64,000 bases of DNA from Kribbella sp. VKM Ac-2568 (GCF_004345365.1 NZ_SLVF01000016.1:62001-126000), one strand, 5' to 3'. Shown: positions 53,267 to 62,554, counted from the first letter of the stretch. Numbers and translations: made by a program. The notes: a model not told the origin generated them from the sequence alone.

Positions 53267-54114
53267 TGCGGGTCTTCCTGGCCGGGGCGACGGGGGTGAT
53301 CGGTCGCCTCCTCGTCCCTGAGTTGATCGCCGCTGGACATCAGGTCACCGGATTGGTTCGGCGTGAGGCACACGTCGATGTGCTGAAGGCGCAGGGTGCC
53401 GACGCGGTACAGGCAGATGTCTACGACGCAGCGGCGCTGACGGCTGCCGTGATCGCAGCGCGGCCCGACGTGGTGATGCACCAGCTGACTGACCTGAGCA
53501 GCGGCAACTTCGCCGCGAACTCGACCATCCGGAAGACCGGCACGCGGAATCTTGTCGACGCGGCACTCGCAGCCGGCGCTCGTCGGGTGGTCGCGCAGAG
53601 CATTGCCTGGGCTTATGAAGGCGGCGACTCGCCCGCAGCCGAAGGGACTCCGCTCGACCTCGGCGCGTCGATGCCTCGGCTCGAGTCGGTGGAGGGCGTG
53701 GCCGCGTTGGAGGAGATCGCGGCCGAGGTGCCCGAGTGGGTGGTTCTCCGCTACGGCACGCTCTACGGTCAGGGCACCTGGTTCTCGAAGGGCGGGCTGA
53801 TGGACGACAAGGCCCGCGCCGGCGAGCTCGTCCCGAACTCCGACGTCAGCAGCTTCGTGCACGTGGAGGACGCCGCCGCGGCTGCGGTCCAGGCACTCGA
53901 CTGGCCGAGCGGACCGGTAAACATCGTCGACGACGAGCCTGCTGCGGCCGTCGAGTGGGTTCCCGCTTTCGCCCGTTCCGTCGGCGCACCCGAGCCGGCC
54001 CCGGTCGACTCGGAGCGGACGCGTTGGGCCCGCGGCGCGGACAACGACTACGCCCGCAGCCAGCTGCACTGGACACCGCAGTACCAGACGTGGCGCGAGG
54101 GCTTCCTCAGCTGA
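53266..54114 (+). CDS. NAD(P)-dependent epimerase/oxidoreductase (atypical SDR)
   Basis: 282 residues. VFLAGATGVIGRLLVPELIAAGHQV (3-27) is the extended-SDR cofactor motif. VVMHQLTDLSSGNF lies near 69-82. SIAWAYEGGD replaces the usual Tyr-x3-Lys, and RYGTLYGQGTWF lies near 163-174. There is no clear catalytic YxxxK, so it may be an atypical SDR binding a nucleotide without classical chemistry. It overlaps the cupin gene by TGATG and so is coupled to it. A bidirectional terminator follows. Confidence 0.83.
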   Translation: MRVFLAGATGVIGRLLVPELIAAGHQVTGLVRREAHVDVLKAQGADAVQADVYDAAALTAAVIAARPDVVMHQLTDLSSGNFAANSTIRKTGTRNLVDAALAAGARRVVAQSIAWAYEGGDSPAAEGTPLDLGASMPRLESVEGVAALEEIAAEVPEWVVLRYGTLYGQGTWFSKGGLMDDKARAGELVPNSDVSSFVHVEDAAAAAVQALDWPSGPVNIVDDEPAAAVEWVPAFARSVGAPEPAPVDSERTRWARGADNDYARSQLHWTPQYQTWREGFLS

Positions 54115-54130
54115 GCCGAGACGACAAAGG

Positions 54131-54175
54131 ATCGGGCCCGCGCGCTCTGAGGGGGAGGAGCGCGGCGGGCCCGAT
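54131..54175. terminator. Strong bidirectional hairpin terminator
   Basis: ATCGGGCCCGCGCGCTC (54131-54147) and its near-perfect inverse GAGCGCGGCGGGCCCGAT (54158-54175) form a long GC stem with a G-rich loop between the convergent epimerase and HtrA genes. Confidence 0.85.
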
Positions 54176-54198
54176 CGGACGGTTCGCTGAAGGAGGTG

Positions 54199-55920
54199 TC
54201 AGCGGACCGGGCCGGTGGCCAGTTCGATGGTCGCAGTGTGCTTGGCGCCGGTCTGGTCGATCCAGGTGACGGCTACCTTGTCGCCCGGGTGGTGCTGGTC
54301 GAGCAGGTTGGAGAGGGTGTCGGGCGAGTCGACGGTCTTGCCGCCGAGCGAGGTGATCACGTCGCCCGCGGTGATGCCGGCCTCGTCGGCCTTGCCGTTG
54401 GCGAGGACGTCGTTGACGACGGCGCCCGAGGTACCGGTGGCGTTGGCGAGGACCGAGATGCCGAGCATCGGGGAGCCGCCGATGTGGACGGTCGAAGACG
54501 AGTCGCCCTTCTCGATCTGCTGGGCGATGTCCAGCGCCTGGTTGATCGGCACCGCGAAGCCCTGCGTCGTCGTCTGGCCCTGGCCGTTGCCCTGTCCCTG
54601 GCCCTGGCCGTCGCCGAAGCCCTGGCCGTTGCCGTCACCGAAGGGCGAGCCGTTGCCGTCGCCGAAGGGCGAGCCGTTGCCGGTGCCGTCACCCGAGGCG
54701 GTCAGCGTCGCGGTGGCAGTGGCTGAGGTCGAGCTGGGGCTGTAGGCCGTCTCGCCGGAGCCGCCCGGGGTCGGGTTGCTCGAGCCACCCGCGGTGTCGA
54801 CGCCGATCACCTCTCCAGCGGTGTTGGCGAGCGGTCCACCCGAGTCGCCCGCCTGGATGTTGGCGTCGGTCTGGATCAGGCCGGTGAGGTTCTCCGGGTC
54901 GGAACCGGACTCGTCGGTCGCGGTGATCGCCTGGTTCAGGCCGGTCACCTTGCCGGCGGCGTAGCTCGGCGGGCCGCCTACTCCCCCGGCGTTGCCGATG
55001 CCGACCACCTGGTCGCCGATCGCGACCTTGGAGGAGTCACCGGTCTTGGCGGTCTGCAGCCCGGACGCGTCCTTCAGCTTCAGGACCGCGATGTCGTGGG
55101 TCGCGTCGTAGCCCTCGACGCTGGCCGAGTAGGTCTTTCCGTTGCCGATGTCCACGACGGAGATCTGCGTCGCGCCCTCCACCACGTGGTGGTTGGTCAG
55201 CACCTCACCGTCGGAGGTCAGCACGATCCCGGTACCGGCGGCGCGAGCGCCCTCGAAGCCGAGCACCGTGTTCACGTCAACCAGACCGGGCGAGACCTGC
55301 GCGGCCACCGCGGCCGGGTCGAGCGGCTGGGAGAGCTTGGAGCTGTTCGCGTTCGACTGCTGGTCGATGCCCCAGGCAACTGATCCGAGGACCAGAGCGG
55401 CGGCCACTCCGAACGCCCCGATCAGCGCCGGCAACCGCTTCCGCCGCTTCGGAGGCTGGTGGTGGAACGGCATCGGCCCCCACTGCCCGCCGTGAGGCTG
55501 CCCATACGGGTACCCGTACGGCGCCTGCCCGTAGTGCCCCTGCGCCCCGTAATGCGGCTGCCCCGGCTGCCCGTACTGCGGCTGCCCGTACGGCGCCTGC
55601 GCCGGCTGACCCTGCTGGCCGTACTGCGGTTGACCCTGGTGCCCGTACGGCGCCTGCCCGGGTTGACCTGGCTGCCCGTACTGCGCCTGTGCCGGTTGAC
55701 CTGGCTGCCCGTACTGCCGCTGTTCCTGCGGCTTGTAGTGCGACGGCCCGTACTGCGGCGTCCATCCCTGCTGCTGGCCCTGCTGGTTCTGCTGGTTTTC
55801 CGGCTGCTGGGGCTGCGGCGACGGCGGCGGGGTGTTCGGACCCTGTCCCTGTTGCTGCCCCGAACCCTGCCGACCGGTCTGGTCCGGCGTCGGTCCCTGC
55901 TCTCCGTCGATCTCGCTCAT
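54199..55920 (-). CDS. HtrA/DegP-type membrane-anchored serine protease
   Basis: 573 residues. N-terminal 1-150 is low-complexity Gln/Pro/Gly/Tyr-rich with repeated YGQPGQPAQA units, cytoplasmic. A transmembrane helix lies at about 163-183 (ALIGAFGVAAALVLGSVAWG). The trypsin-like domain has His in TNHHVVEGA, Asp in ATHDIAVLKL and Ser in AGDSGGPLAN. A Gly/Asp-rich insert (GNGSPFGDGN repeats, about 400-445) lies between the protease strands. The C-terminal PDZ domain is GSPMLGISVL ... AGITAGDVITSLGG. It is an envelope quality-control protease. ATG 55920 follows GGAGG with a suitable spacer. Confidence 0.9.
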   Translation of the reverse strand: MSEIDGEQGPTPDQTGRQGSGQQQGQGPNTPPPSPQPQQPENQQNQQGQQQGWTPQYGPSHYKPQEQRQYGQPGQPAQAQYGQPGQPGQAPYGHQGQPQYGQQGQPAQAPYGQPQYGQPGQPHYGAQGHYGQAPYGYPYGQPHGGQWGPMPFHHQPPKRRKRLPALIGAFGVAAALVLGSVAWGIDQQSNANSSKLSQPLDPAAVAAQVSPGLVDVNTVLGFEGARAAGTGIVLTSDGEVLTNHHVVEGATQISVVDIGNGKTYSASVEGYDATHDIAVLKLKDASGLQTAKTGDSSKVAIGDQVVGIGNAGGVGGPPSYAAGKVTGLNQAITATDESGSDPENLTGLIQTDANIQAGDSGGPLANTAGEVIGVDTAGGSSNPTPGGSGETAYSPSSTSATATATLTASGDGTGNGSPFGDGNGSPFGDGNGQGFGDGQGQGQGNGQGQTTTQGFAVPINQALDIAQQIEKGDSSSTVHIGGSPMLGISVLANATGTSGAVVNDVLANGKADEAGITAGDVITSLGGKTVDSPDTLSNLLDQHHPGDKVAVTWIDQTGAKHTATIELATGPVR

Positions 55921-56083
55921 TCCCATTGCCTCCTCAGCGCATTTCCCTGCTGATTCGAGTAGAGCGCGGGATCCTGAGAGCACCATCGAGCCGATAGAGG
56001 AATCACCTGAGAATCCACCGTGACCCGCACCACACCTCAGCCGGCCACTCCACGGAGGTACGGCGGCGGGGTGGTGCTTCCGA

Positions 56084-56659
56084 TCACGCTCCAGCGTCTC
56101 GGCTGGTGAGCAACCGCTCGACCGCGTCCACCACAGTCCGGCGGCGGTGGGCGCGGTCGGCGGGCACCGCGCTGCCGTACTCCGGGTTCATCGTCGACCA
56201 ACTCGTGGCGATCGACTGGATCAGCGACAACAGTTCCACCGGACTGAAGTCCGCCGGGATCACACCATCGGCCTGAGCCCGCTCCAATGCGGCAAGCCGG
56301 TCCGCGTTCACCGCCAGCACTGCCTCCAGCCGAGCCCCCTGCGGTCGCTCCAACCGGTACCAGGTGGCGAGCCGCAGGTGACCCGGGTGCTCCTCGAAGT
56401 AGTCGAAGACGCGACCGGCGTACGACGGCAGGTCGTCCGCGTCGAACCCCACCTCCTCGAGGTACGCGTCGACATAGGCGGTGAAGACCGCGTCGAACAA
56501 CTGGTCCTTGTTGCCGTAGTACGCGTACAGCATCGCCTTGTTGCAGCCGGCCTCCTCGGCGATCCGGTTCACCCGGGCGCCGGCGATGCCGAGCGCGGCG
56601 AACTCCTCGGTCGCGGCTTCGAGGATCCGTTTCCTGGTCCGTCCGGCATCCCTCTGCAT
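56084..56659 (-). CDS. TetR-family transcriptional regulator
   Basis: 191 residues. HTH: ILEAATEEFAALGIAGARVNRIAEEAGCNKAMLYAYYGNKDQLFDAVF (about 13-59). The ligand domain resembles TetR_C_17-like AcrR proteins (FDADDLPSYAGRVFDYFEEHPGHLRLATWYRLE). ATG at 56659 was chosen since an upstream GTG would lie in the operator. It is divergent from an SDR gene with two palindromic sites in the 98-bp gap, so probably represses both. Confidence 0.88.
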   Translation of the reverse strand: MQRDAGRTRKRILEAATEEFAALGIAGARVNRIAEEAGCNKAMLYAYYGNKDQLFDAVFTAYVDAYLEEVGFDADDLPSYAGRVFDYFEEHPGHLRLATWYRLERPQGARLEAVLAVNADRLAALERAQADGVIPADFSPVELLSLIQSIATSWSTMNPEYGSAVPADRAHRRRTVVDAVERLLTSRDAGA

Positions 56660-56677
56660 GATCCCGAGTCTACCAAC

Positions 56678-56739
56678 CAACTGGTCAGTTGATTTCTCTC
56701 GCCGAGCGAGGTTCCATAGAACTATCCAACCAGTCGGTT
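56678..56739. promoter_or_regulatory. TetR/SDR divergent operators
   Basis: CAACTGGTCAGTTG (56678-56691) is a 14-bp palindrome and AACCAGTCGGTT (56728-56739) is a partial one; both carry AACC/GGTT-like half-sites. They lie between the TetR and SDR start codons. Confidence 0.65.
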
Positions 56740-56757
56740 AGTTAGTGGAGAGAGATC

Positions 56758-57588
56758 ATGAGCAAGACCTGGCTCATCACCGGCAGTTCCCGCGGCCTCG
56801 GACGTGAGCTCACCCGGGCGGTCCTGGACAGCGGCGACCGCGTGGTCGCGACCGCTCGCAAGCCCGAGCAGCTCGACGACCTGGTGAAGGAGTACGGCGA
56901 CGCCATCCGCGCCGTCGCCCTGGACGTCACCGACGCCGAGGCGGCCCGGGGCGCGGTACAGACCGCGATCGACGAGTTCGGCGGCCTCGACGTGGTCGCG
57001 AACAACGCCGGCTACGCCAACAGCGCGCCGATCGAGGAGACCACCGACGAGGACTTCCGCGCGCAGGTCGAGACCAACCTGTACGGCGTCGTCAACGTCA
57101 CCAAGGCCGCCCTGCCGGTGTTCCGCAAGCAGCGCTCCGGCCACTTCCTGCAGTTCTCGTCGGTCGGCGGACGCGTCGGCGGCACCCCGGGAATGGGCGC
57201 CTACCAGACCGCGAAGTTCGCCGTCGAAGGCTTCTCGGAGGTGCTCAACAACGAGGTCAAGCCGTTCGGCGTCAAGGTGACGATCATCGAGCCGGGCGCC
57301 TTCCGCACCGACTGGGGCGGCTCGTCGATGACGATCACGCCGGTCGGCGAGGACTACGAGTCGACCGTCGGCGAGCTCAACCGGTACCGCGTGAGCGTCG
57401 ACGGCAAGCAACCGGGCGATCCCGCCAAGGCAGCCAGGGCCGTCGTCGACATCGCCGCGCTGGACGAGCCGCCGCTACGACTGCTGCTCGGCAAGGACGC
57501 CCTGGAGCACGCCGATCGCGCCTCCCGGTCCCGCGCCGACGAGGCCGCCCAGTGGGCCCACGTCACCACGTCGACGGACTACGAGTGA
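56758..57588 (+). CDS. Short-chain dehydrogenase/reductase
   Basis: 276 residues. TGSSRGLGRELTRAVL (8-23) for NAD(P), NNAGYANSAP (about 82-91), Ser in QFSSVGGRVGG (about 130-140), and Tyr/Lys in AYQTAKFAVEGFSEVL (about 148-163). The length matches classical SDRs plus a C-terminal tail. It is the probable target of the divergent TetR repressor. The substrate is unknown, though this clade is frequently found with TetR partners in actinobacteria. GGAGAG precedes the ATG. Confidence 0.9.
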   Translation: MSKTWLITGSSRGLGRELTRAVLDSGDRVVATARKPEQLDDLVKEYGDAIRAVALDVTDAEAARGAVQTAIDEFGGLDVVANNAGYANSAPIEETTDEDFRAQVETNLYGVVNVTKAALPVFRKQRSGHFLQFSSVGGRVGGTPGMGAYQTAKFAVEGFSEVLNNEVKPFGVKVTIIEPGAFRTDWGGSSMTITPVGEDYESTVGELNRYRVSVDGKQPGDPAKAARAVVDIAALDEPPLRLLLGKDALEHADRASRSRADEAAQWAHVTTSTDYE

Positions 57589-57631
57589 ACCGCTAGGAAG
57601 TCGTGGCATCCTCCATCAAGGTCCTAGTGTC

Positions 57632-59044
57632 CTAGCTGCGTAATGAGGCGATGGTGTCCGCGAGCAGGTCGATGCCTTCGACAACGGCCGGCTCGGTCAG
57701 CCCGCCGTACCCGAAGACGAGACCCTCAGGACCGGCATTCTGCACCCAATAGGGCTTCAGGCCGTAGACGCCGAGCCCACGGTCCCGTGCGGCCTGGGTC
57801 ACCGCGCTCTCGGACACGTCCGCCGGCAGCCAGGCCATCACGTGCAGCCCGGCGGAGACCCCGATCGGTTCGAGGTCGGGCAACCGCTCGGCCAGCCGGC
57901 CGACCAGCGCGTCGCGCAACCGCCGGTACCGCGGTCGCATCCGGCGCAGGTGCCGGTCGAACTCGCCGCGCGCGACGAAGTCGGCGAAGGTCAACTGGTC
58001 GAGCACCGGCGAGCCGCGGTCGTCGACGATCTTGGCGGCCGCCATCGGCTCGACCAGCCGGGCCGGCAGGATCAGCCAGCCGAGCCGTAGTCCTGGCGCC
58101 AGCGTCTTGCTCGCGGTCCCCGCGTAGACCACCCGATCCGGCGCGAGCCCTTGCATCGCGCCGATCGGCTCGCGGTCGTACCGGTACTCCGCGTCGTAGT
58201 CGTCCTCGATGATCAACGCATCGCGCCGAGCAGCCCACTCGACCAGCGCCGCCCTTGTCTCGGCCGACGTGACCGCGCCGGTCGGAAACTGATGCGCGGC
58301 AGTCACCAGTACTGCGTCCGCTCCGGACCGCTCGAGTGCCTCCACATCCAGGCCGGACTCCAGCACCGGTACTCCGACGGCCTCGAGCCCGGCGGCGGTC
58401 GCGACCTCCCGCAGTTCGTTGTCCGACGGGTCCTCGACTGCAAGCCGCCGATATCCGGAGGCGGCGAGCACCTGGAGGAGCAACCGCGATCCCTGCGCGA
58501 ATCCGTTGCAGACCAACATGTTCTCGGGTCGAGCCGAGGTGCCGCGGACCCGGTTGAGGTAGTCGGAGAGCGCCGTTCGCAACTCGTCGGCACCCCGGCC
58601 GTCCAGGTACGCGAAACTCATGTGCGGAGTCTCGTTCAGCACCCGCCGGATCGATCGCAGCCAGGCGGCTCGCGGGAACTGCGAGACGTCGGGACGGCTG
58701 TACTTGAAGTCGATCTTCGGCGGTCCGCTGGGCCGACTCTTGGTCTCGGTCGCCTGCGGCGTGCGGGCCGCGGCCGGCGCGACCTGCGTGTAGCCGCCGG
58801 TCCGGCTGACGAGGTACCCCTCGGCGACCAGTTGCTGATAGGCCTCGACCACGACGCCGCGGGACAGGCCGAGGTCCGTCGCGAGCGCCCGGGTCGACGG
58901 CATCACCGTGTCCGCCCGCAGCAACCCCTGCCGGATCCGGTCCCGGATCCCACCCTCCAACTGCTGGTGCAGCGGCACGCTCGTCTCCCGGCGGAGCTCG
59001 ACCAACAGCTCCCCGGAACCGGAATTGGTCCTGGATCGGCTCAT
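57632..59044 (-). CDS. MocR/PdxR-type GntR regulator with aminotransferase domain
   Basis: 470 residues. N-terminal GntR winged HTH: LHQQLEGGIRDRIRQGLLRADTVMPSTRALATDLGLSRGVVVEAYQQLVAEGYL (about 25-80). A linker then leads to a fold-type-I aminotransferase-like domain (about 115-465) with the PLP Lys in YAGTASKTLAPGLRLGW (about 302-318) and DDYDAEYRYDREPIGAMQG. MocR regulators sense PLP or an amine and activate adjacent genes. It is divergent from an FAD-dependent oxidase, a likely target. Confidence 0.9.
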   Translation of the reverse strand: MSRSRTNSGSGELLVELRRETSVPLHQQLEGGIRDRIRQGLLRADTVMPSTRALATDLGLSRGVVVEAYQQLVAEGYLVSRTGGYTQVAPAAARTPQATETKSRPSGPPKIDFKYSRPDVSQFPRAAWLRSIRRVLNETPHMSFAYLDGRGADELRTALSDYLNRVRGTSARPENMLVCNGFAQGSRLLLQVLAASGYRRLAVEDPSDNELREVATAAGLEAVGVPVLESGLDVEALERSGADAVLVTAAHQFPTGAVTSAETRAALVEWAARRDALIIEDDYDAEYRYDREPIGAMQGLAPDRVVYAGTASKTLAPGLRLGWLILPARLVEPMAAAKIVDDRGSPVLDQLTFADFVARGEFDRHLRRMRPRYRRLRDALVGRLAERLPDLEPIGVSAGLHVMAWLPADVSESAVTQAARDRGLGVYGLKPYWVQNAGPEGLVFGYGGLTEPAVVEGIDLLADTIASLRS

Positions 59045-59121
59045 GGAACTGGACCTTATCCGGGTACCGCTTCGCTGTCATGGTCGTGAGTACCAAGACT
59101 TTCCAGCAAAGGGGCAAGACC

Positions 59122-60417
59122 ATGACCGCCACCCAGATCCAGACCGAGACCCTGATCCTGATCCGCGACGGCGAGCCCGGCTACGACGAGGCCCGGAGCG
59201 TCTGGAACGCGATGGTCGACCGCCGCCCGGCCGCGATCGCCAGGTGCCACACCACCGCCGACGTCGCCGCCGCCGTCCGGTACGCGCGCCAGCACGACCT
59301 GGAGATCGGCGTGCGGTGCGGCGGCCACAGCATCGCCGGCCTCGCCGTACCGGACGGCGGTCTGATGATCGACCTCACCCCGATGAGCGAGGTGCGGGTC
59401 GACCCCGACCGGCAGGTCGCCTGGGTCCAGGGCGGCGCCTTACTGGGCGAACTGGATCGCGTCGCACAGCAGCACGGTCTGGCCACCACCGCGGGCAACG
59501 TCTCGCACACCGGGGTCGGCGGCCTCACCCTGGGCGGCGGCATGGGCTGGCTCGCCCGGCAGTTCGGCCTCGCCTGCGACAACGTCGTCCGCTACGAGCT
59601 AGTGACCGCGACCGGCGACATCGTCTACGCCAGCGCGACGGAGAACCCGGACCTCTTCTGGGGTCTGCGCGGTGGTGGCGGCAACTTCGGCATCGTCACC
59701 TCGTTCGAGTTCCGCCTGCACGTCATCGGCACCCAGGCACTCGTCGCCGAGTTCACCTACCCCGCCGCCGAGACCTTCGCCGTACTGCGGGCCTGGCGCG
59801 AGCTGAACGCGACCGCTCCGCGGCAGGCGACCTTCACCGCGAGCATCCGGAGCGACGGGATCACCGTGGGCTTCGCCTGGGTCGGCGACCCGGCCGGGCG
59901 CGAGCAGTTGCTTCAGGCCTTCGACGGCCTCGGCCAGGTCGTTGCCAAGAGCATCGAAGAGGTTCCTTACCTGACCTTGCAGAGTCGCGACGACAGCATC
60001 CAGGGGCACCGGTACCGCCGCTACTGGAAGGGCCACTACTTCAAGGCCCTCACGGACGACGCGATCCGGGCGCTGCTGCGGAACCCCGGGGTCGGCGCGA
60101 GCCTCCAGGCCTACGGCGGCGCCATCTCCGACGTACCGGACGAGGAGGCCGCGTTCAGCCAGCGGGACACGTTGTTCGAGTTCGTCACCGCGACCCGGTG
60201 GGAGGACCCTGCCGACGACGAGGAGCGGATCGCCACGATCCGCGCGTACGCCGCCTCACTCGACCAGTACGCCGGGGGCGCGTACCTCAACACTCTGAAC
60301 GGCGAGAGCGTGCGCCGGGCCTTCCCGCCCGCGAAGCTGACCCGCCTGACCACGCTGAAGACCACCTGGGACCCCGACAACACCTTCCACCTGAACCAGA
60401 ACATCAAGCCGGCGTAG
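59122..60417 (+). CDS. FAD-linked oxidase (BBE/VAO family)
   Basis: 431 residues from ATG 59122, with AAAGGGG upstream. The PCMH-type FAD domain includes GVRCGGHSIAGLAV (about 58-71), where His can carry covalent FAD, GNVSHTGVGGLTLGGGMGWLARQFG (about 128-152), with Val rather than the Cys of bicovalent members, and GLRGGGGNFGIVTSFEFRL (about 181-200). A berberine-bridge C-terminal segment (YLNTLNG... NTFHLNQNIKP) ends the protein. It is a putative oxidase of a sugar or alcohol. It is divergent from the MocR regulator. Confidence 0.88.
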   Translation: MTATQIQTETLILIRDGEPGYDEARSVWNAMVDRRPAAIARCHTTADVAAAVRYARQHDLEIGVRCGGHSIAGLAVPDGGLMIDLTPMSEVRVDPDRQVAWVQGGALLGELDRVAQQHGLATTAGNVSHTGVGGLTLGGGMGWLARQFGLACDNVVRYELVTATGDIVYASATENPDLFWGLRGGGGNFGIVTSFEFRLHVIGTQALVAEFTYPAAETFAVLRAWRELNATAPRQATFTASIRSDGITVGFAWVGDPAGREQLLQAFDGLGQVVAKSIEEVPYLTLQSRDDSIQGHRYRRYWKGHYFKALTDDAIRALLRNPGVGASLQAYGGAISDVPDEEAAFSQRDTLFEFVTATRWEDPADDEERIATIRAYAASLDQYAGGAYLNTLNGESVRRAFPPAKLTRLTTLKTTWDPDNTFHLNQNIKPA

Positions 60418-61345
60418 CCGCTCCGAGGCGAGTGGTGAGGGTGCGGACGTGGTCGATCAGTTCGGGTGGCGACTCCACCTGGAAGTCGAAGCCGAGGAGC
60501 CCCACGTAGAGGGTGAGTTCGTCCAGGGAGTTCGAGCCGGTGGAGAGGATGCAGGTCGTGGCGTCGACCGGCTCGACCGTGCCGATCGTGTTGGCGATCC
60601 GGTCGGCGATCTGCTCGGCGGGCGCACGCACCAGGAAGCGAGCCTGATAGCGATACGCCCCCGAGGCGACTCCTCGACTGGTCTCATCGAGCTCGGGCGC
60701 CGGTCGAGGCGTGAAGCGTGGGCCGGTAGGGATCCGCGGGTTCAGCCGGTCCAGGCGGAACGTTCGCCAGTCCTCGCGGTCCACGTCCCAGGCCACGAGG
60801 TACCACCGCCGCCCGGTGTGGACCAGGCGATGCGGCTCCGTAGTACGGACTGTCGACGTGCCGTCGTGGCTGCGGTAGTCGAAGCGGAGGCGCTGGTGAT
60901 CGCGGCAAGCGGCCGCGACGGCCAACACCACGTCGGGCGCCACCGAGGCCCCGGCAGTCGGAGTCACCGCGACCGACTGGAGCAGGCGGACCCGATGGCG
61001 CAGTCGCGAGGGCAGGACTTGCTCGAGCTTGGTGAGGGCGCGCACCGACGACTCCTCGATGCCCGAGACGCTCCCGGTCGCGGCGGCCCGTAGTCCGATC
61101 GCGACCGCGACCGCCTCCTCGTCGTCGAGCAGGAGCGGCGGCAGGGCCGCACCGGCACCCAGGCGATAGCCGGCCACCCCGGGTAAGGCGTCGACGGGGT
61201 AGCCGAGGTTGCGGAGTTTGTCGACGTCGCGGCGGACGGTCCGTACTCCGACGCCGAGTTCCTCCGCGAGCGCGGTACCACTCCAGTCGCGCGGAGACTG
61301 CAGCAGGGAGAGCAGTTTGAGCAGTCGCGCCGAGGTCTCCAACAT
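60404..61345 (-). CDS. WYL-domain HTH transcriptional regulator
   Basis: 313 residues. N-terminal HTH_11 (LLKLLSLLQSPRDWSGTALAEELGVGVRTVRRDVDKLRNLGYPV, about 9-52). The WYL domain (about 140-210) carries RRWYLVAWDVDREDWRTFRLDRL. A C-terminal WCX domain follows. WYL regulators often sense nucleic acid or a metabolite. It is divergent from an epoxide hydrolase, with an inverted repeat between; its end overlaps the FAD oxidase by 14 bp. Confidence 0.88.
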   Translation of the reverse strand: MLETSARLLKLLSLLQSPRDWSGTALAEELGVGVRTVRRDVDKLRNLGYPVDALPGVAGYRLGAGAALPPLLLDDEEAVAVAIGLRAAATGSVSGIEESSVRALTKLEQVLPSRLRHRVRLLQSVAVTPTAGASVAPDVVLAVAAACRDHQRLRFDYRSHDGTSTVRTTEPHRLVHTGRRWYLVAWDVDREDWRTFRLDRLNPRIPTGPRFTPRPAPELDETSRGVASGAYRYQARFLVRAPAEQIADRIANTIGTVEPVDATTCILSTGSNSLDELTLYVGLLGFDFQVESPPELIDHVRTLTTRLGAATPA

Positions 61346-61367
61346 GTTCCCCAGTCTGCCATCGAGC

Positions 61368-61386
61368 TAGGACTGAAGCTGTCCTA
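61368..61386. promoter_or_regulatory. WYL/epoxide hydrolase operator candidate
   Basis: TAGGAC (61368-61373), seven bases, GTCCTA (61381-61386). A perfect 6-bp-arm inverted repeat between divergent start codons at 61345 and 61409. Confidence 0.7.
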
Positions 61387-61408
61387 ACCGGGTGACAGAG
61401 TGGAAGAC

Positions 61409-62554
61409 ATGATAAAGCCATTCGTCATCGACATCCCGCAGAGCACTCTCGACGATCTCCAGGACCGGCTCGCCGCCGCGCGACTTCCGGCCGCACTGCC
61501 CGGCGACGACTGGGACACCGGCGTCCCGGTCGCCTGGCTGTCCGACATGGTCGAGTACTGGCGGACCGGCTACGACTGGCGTGCCGCCGAGAAGCAGTTG
61601 AACGAGTTCCCGCAGTACACGACCGAGATCGATGGTCAGCGGATCCACTTCCTACATGTGAAGTCGGCTGAGCCGGACGCGCTGCCGTTGGTGCTGACCC
61701 ACGGATGGCCGGGGTCGATCGTGGAGTTCCTCGACCTGATCGGCCCGCTGACCGATCCCGTGTCGTACGGCGGGGACGCGGCGGATGCCTTCCATCTGGT
61801 GATCCCGTCGTTGCCTGGGTTCGGGTTCTCCGGTCCCACGAGTGACGGTGGCTGGACCACTGACCGGACCGGCCGGGCCTGGGCGGAGCTGATGAACCGC
61901 CTCGGCTACGACCGGTACGCCGTACAGGGTGGTGACATCGGCGCGACCGTGTCGGCAGAGGTGGGACGGGTGGATCGCGAGCACGTGATCGGCGTCCACA
62001 CGAACGGCGGGCCCGGTCCGATCGCGCCGTACCCGATGCCGGCCGAGGAACTGGCGAGCCTGTCGCCGATCGAGCAGGACCGGGTCGCGCGGATCAACGC
62101 GTTCATGCAGGAGGAGTTCGGCTATGTCGCGATCCAGTCGACGCGTCCGCAGACGCTCGCCTACGGACTCGTCGACTCGCCCGTCGGGCAGCTCGCTTGG
62201 ATCATGGACAAGTTCCGCGAGTGGACCCACCCGCGCGCAACGTTGCCGGACGCAATCATCGACCGGGACCTGCTGCTCACCAACGTGATGCTCTACTGGC
62301 TCACCGGCACGGCCGGCACCGCCGCGTACGTCGGCTACGCACAGGCAGCACCGTGGGGCGTGACGAAGGAGAACTCCGGCGTCCCCACCGCCGCCCTCAT
62401 CCTTGCCCACGACGTAGCCATCCGCCGCTACGTCGAACAGGAGAACACCATCACCCGCTGGACCGACGTACCCCGAGGCGGCCACTTCGCCGCCCTGGAG
62501 GAGCCGGCCCTGCTGACCACCGACATCCGCGAGTTCTTCCGCGACCTGCGCTAG
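61409..62554 (+). CDS. Epoxide hydrolase (alpha/beta-hydrolase, EHN type)
   Basis: 381 residues from ATG 61409. The N-terminal EHN cap (FVIDIPQSTLDDLQDRLAAARLP) is followed by HGWPGSIVEF (oxyanion region, about 99-108) and SLPGFGFSGPT. The nucleophile Asp is in YAVQGGDIGATVS (Gly-Gly-Asp, about 170-182). The catalytic His lies in PRGGHFAALEEP (about 355-366). This set matches microsomal-type epoxide hydrolases that open epoxides to diols. The WYL gene divergent from it is its likely regulator. A terminator hairpin follows. Confidence 0.92.
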   Translation: MIKPFVIDIPQSTLDDLQDRLAAARLPAALPGDDWDTGVPVAWLSDMVEYWRTGYDWRAAEKQLNEFPQYTTEIDGQRIHFLHVKSAEPDALPLVLTHGWPGSIVEFLDLIGPLTDPVSYGGDAADAFHLVIPSLPGFGFSGPTSDGGWTTDRTGRAWAELMNRLGYDRYAVQGGDIGATVSAEVGRVDREHVIGVHTNGGPGPIAPYPMPAEELASLSPIEQDRVARINAFMQEEFGYVAIQSTRPQTLAYGLVDSPVGQLAWIMDKFREWTHPRATLPDAIIDRDLLLTNVMLYWLTGTAGTAAYVGYAQAAPWGVTKENSGVPTAALILAHDVAIRRYVEQENTITRWTDVPRGGHFAALEEPALLTTDIREFFRDLR

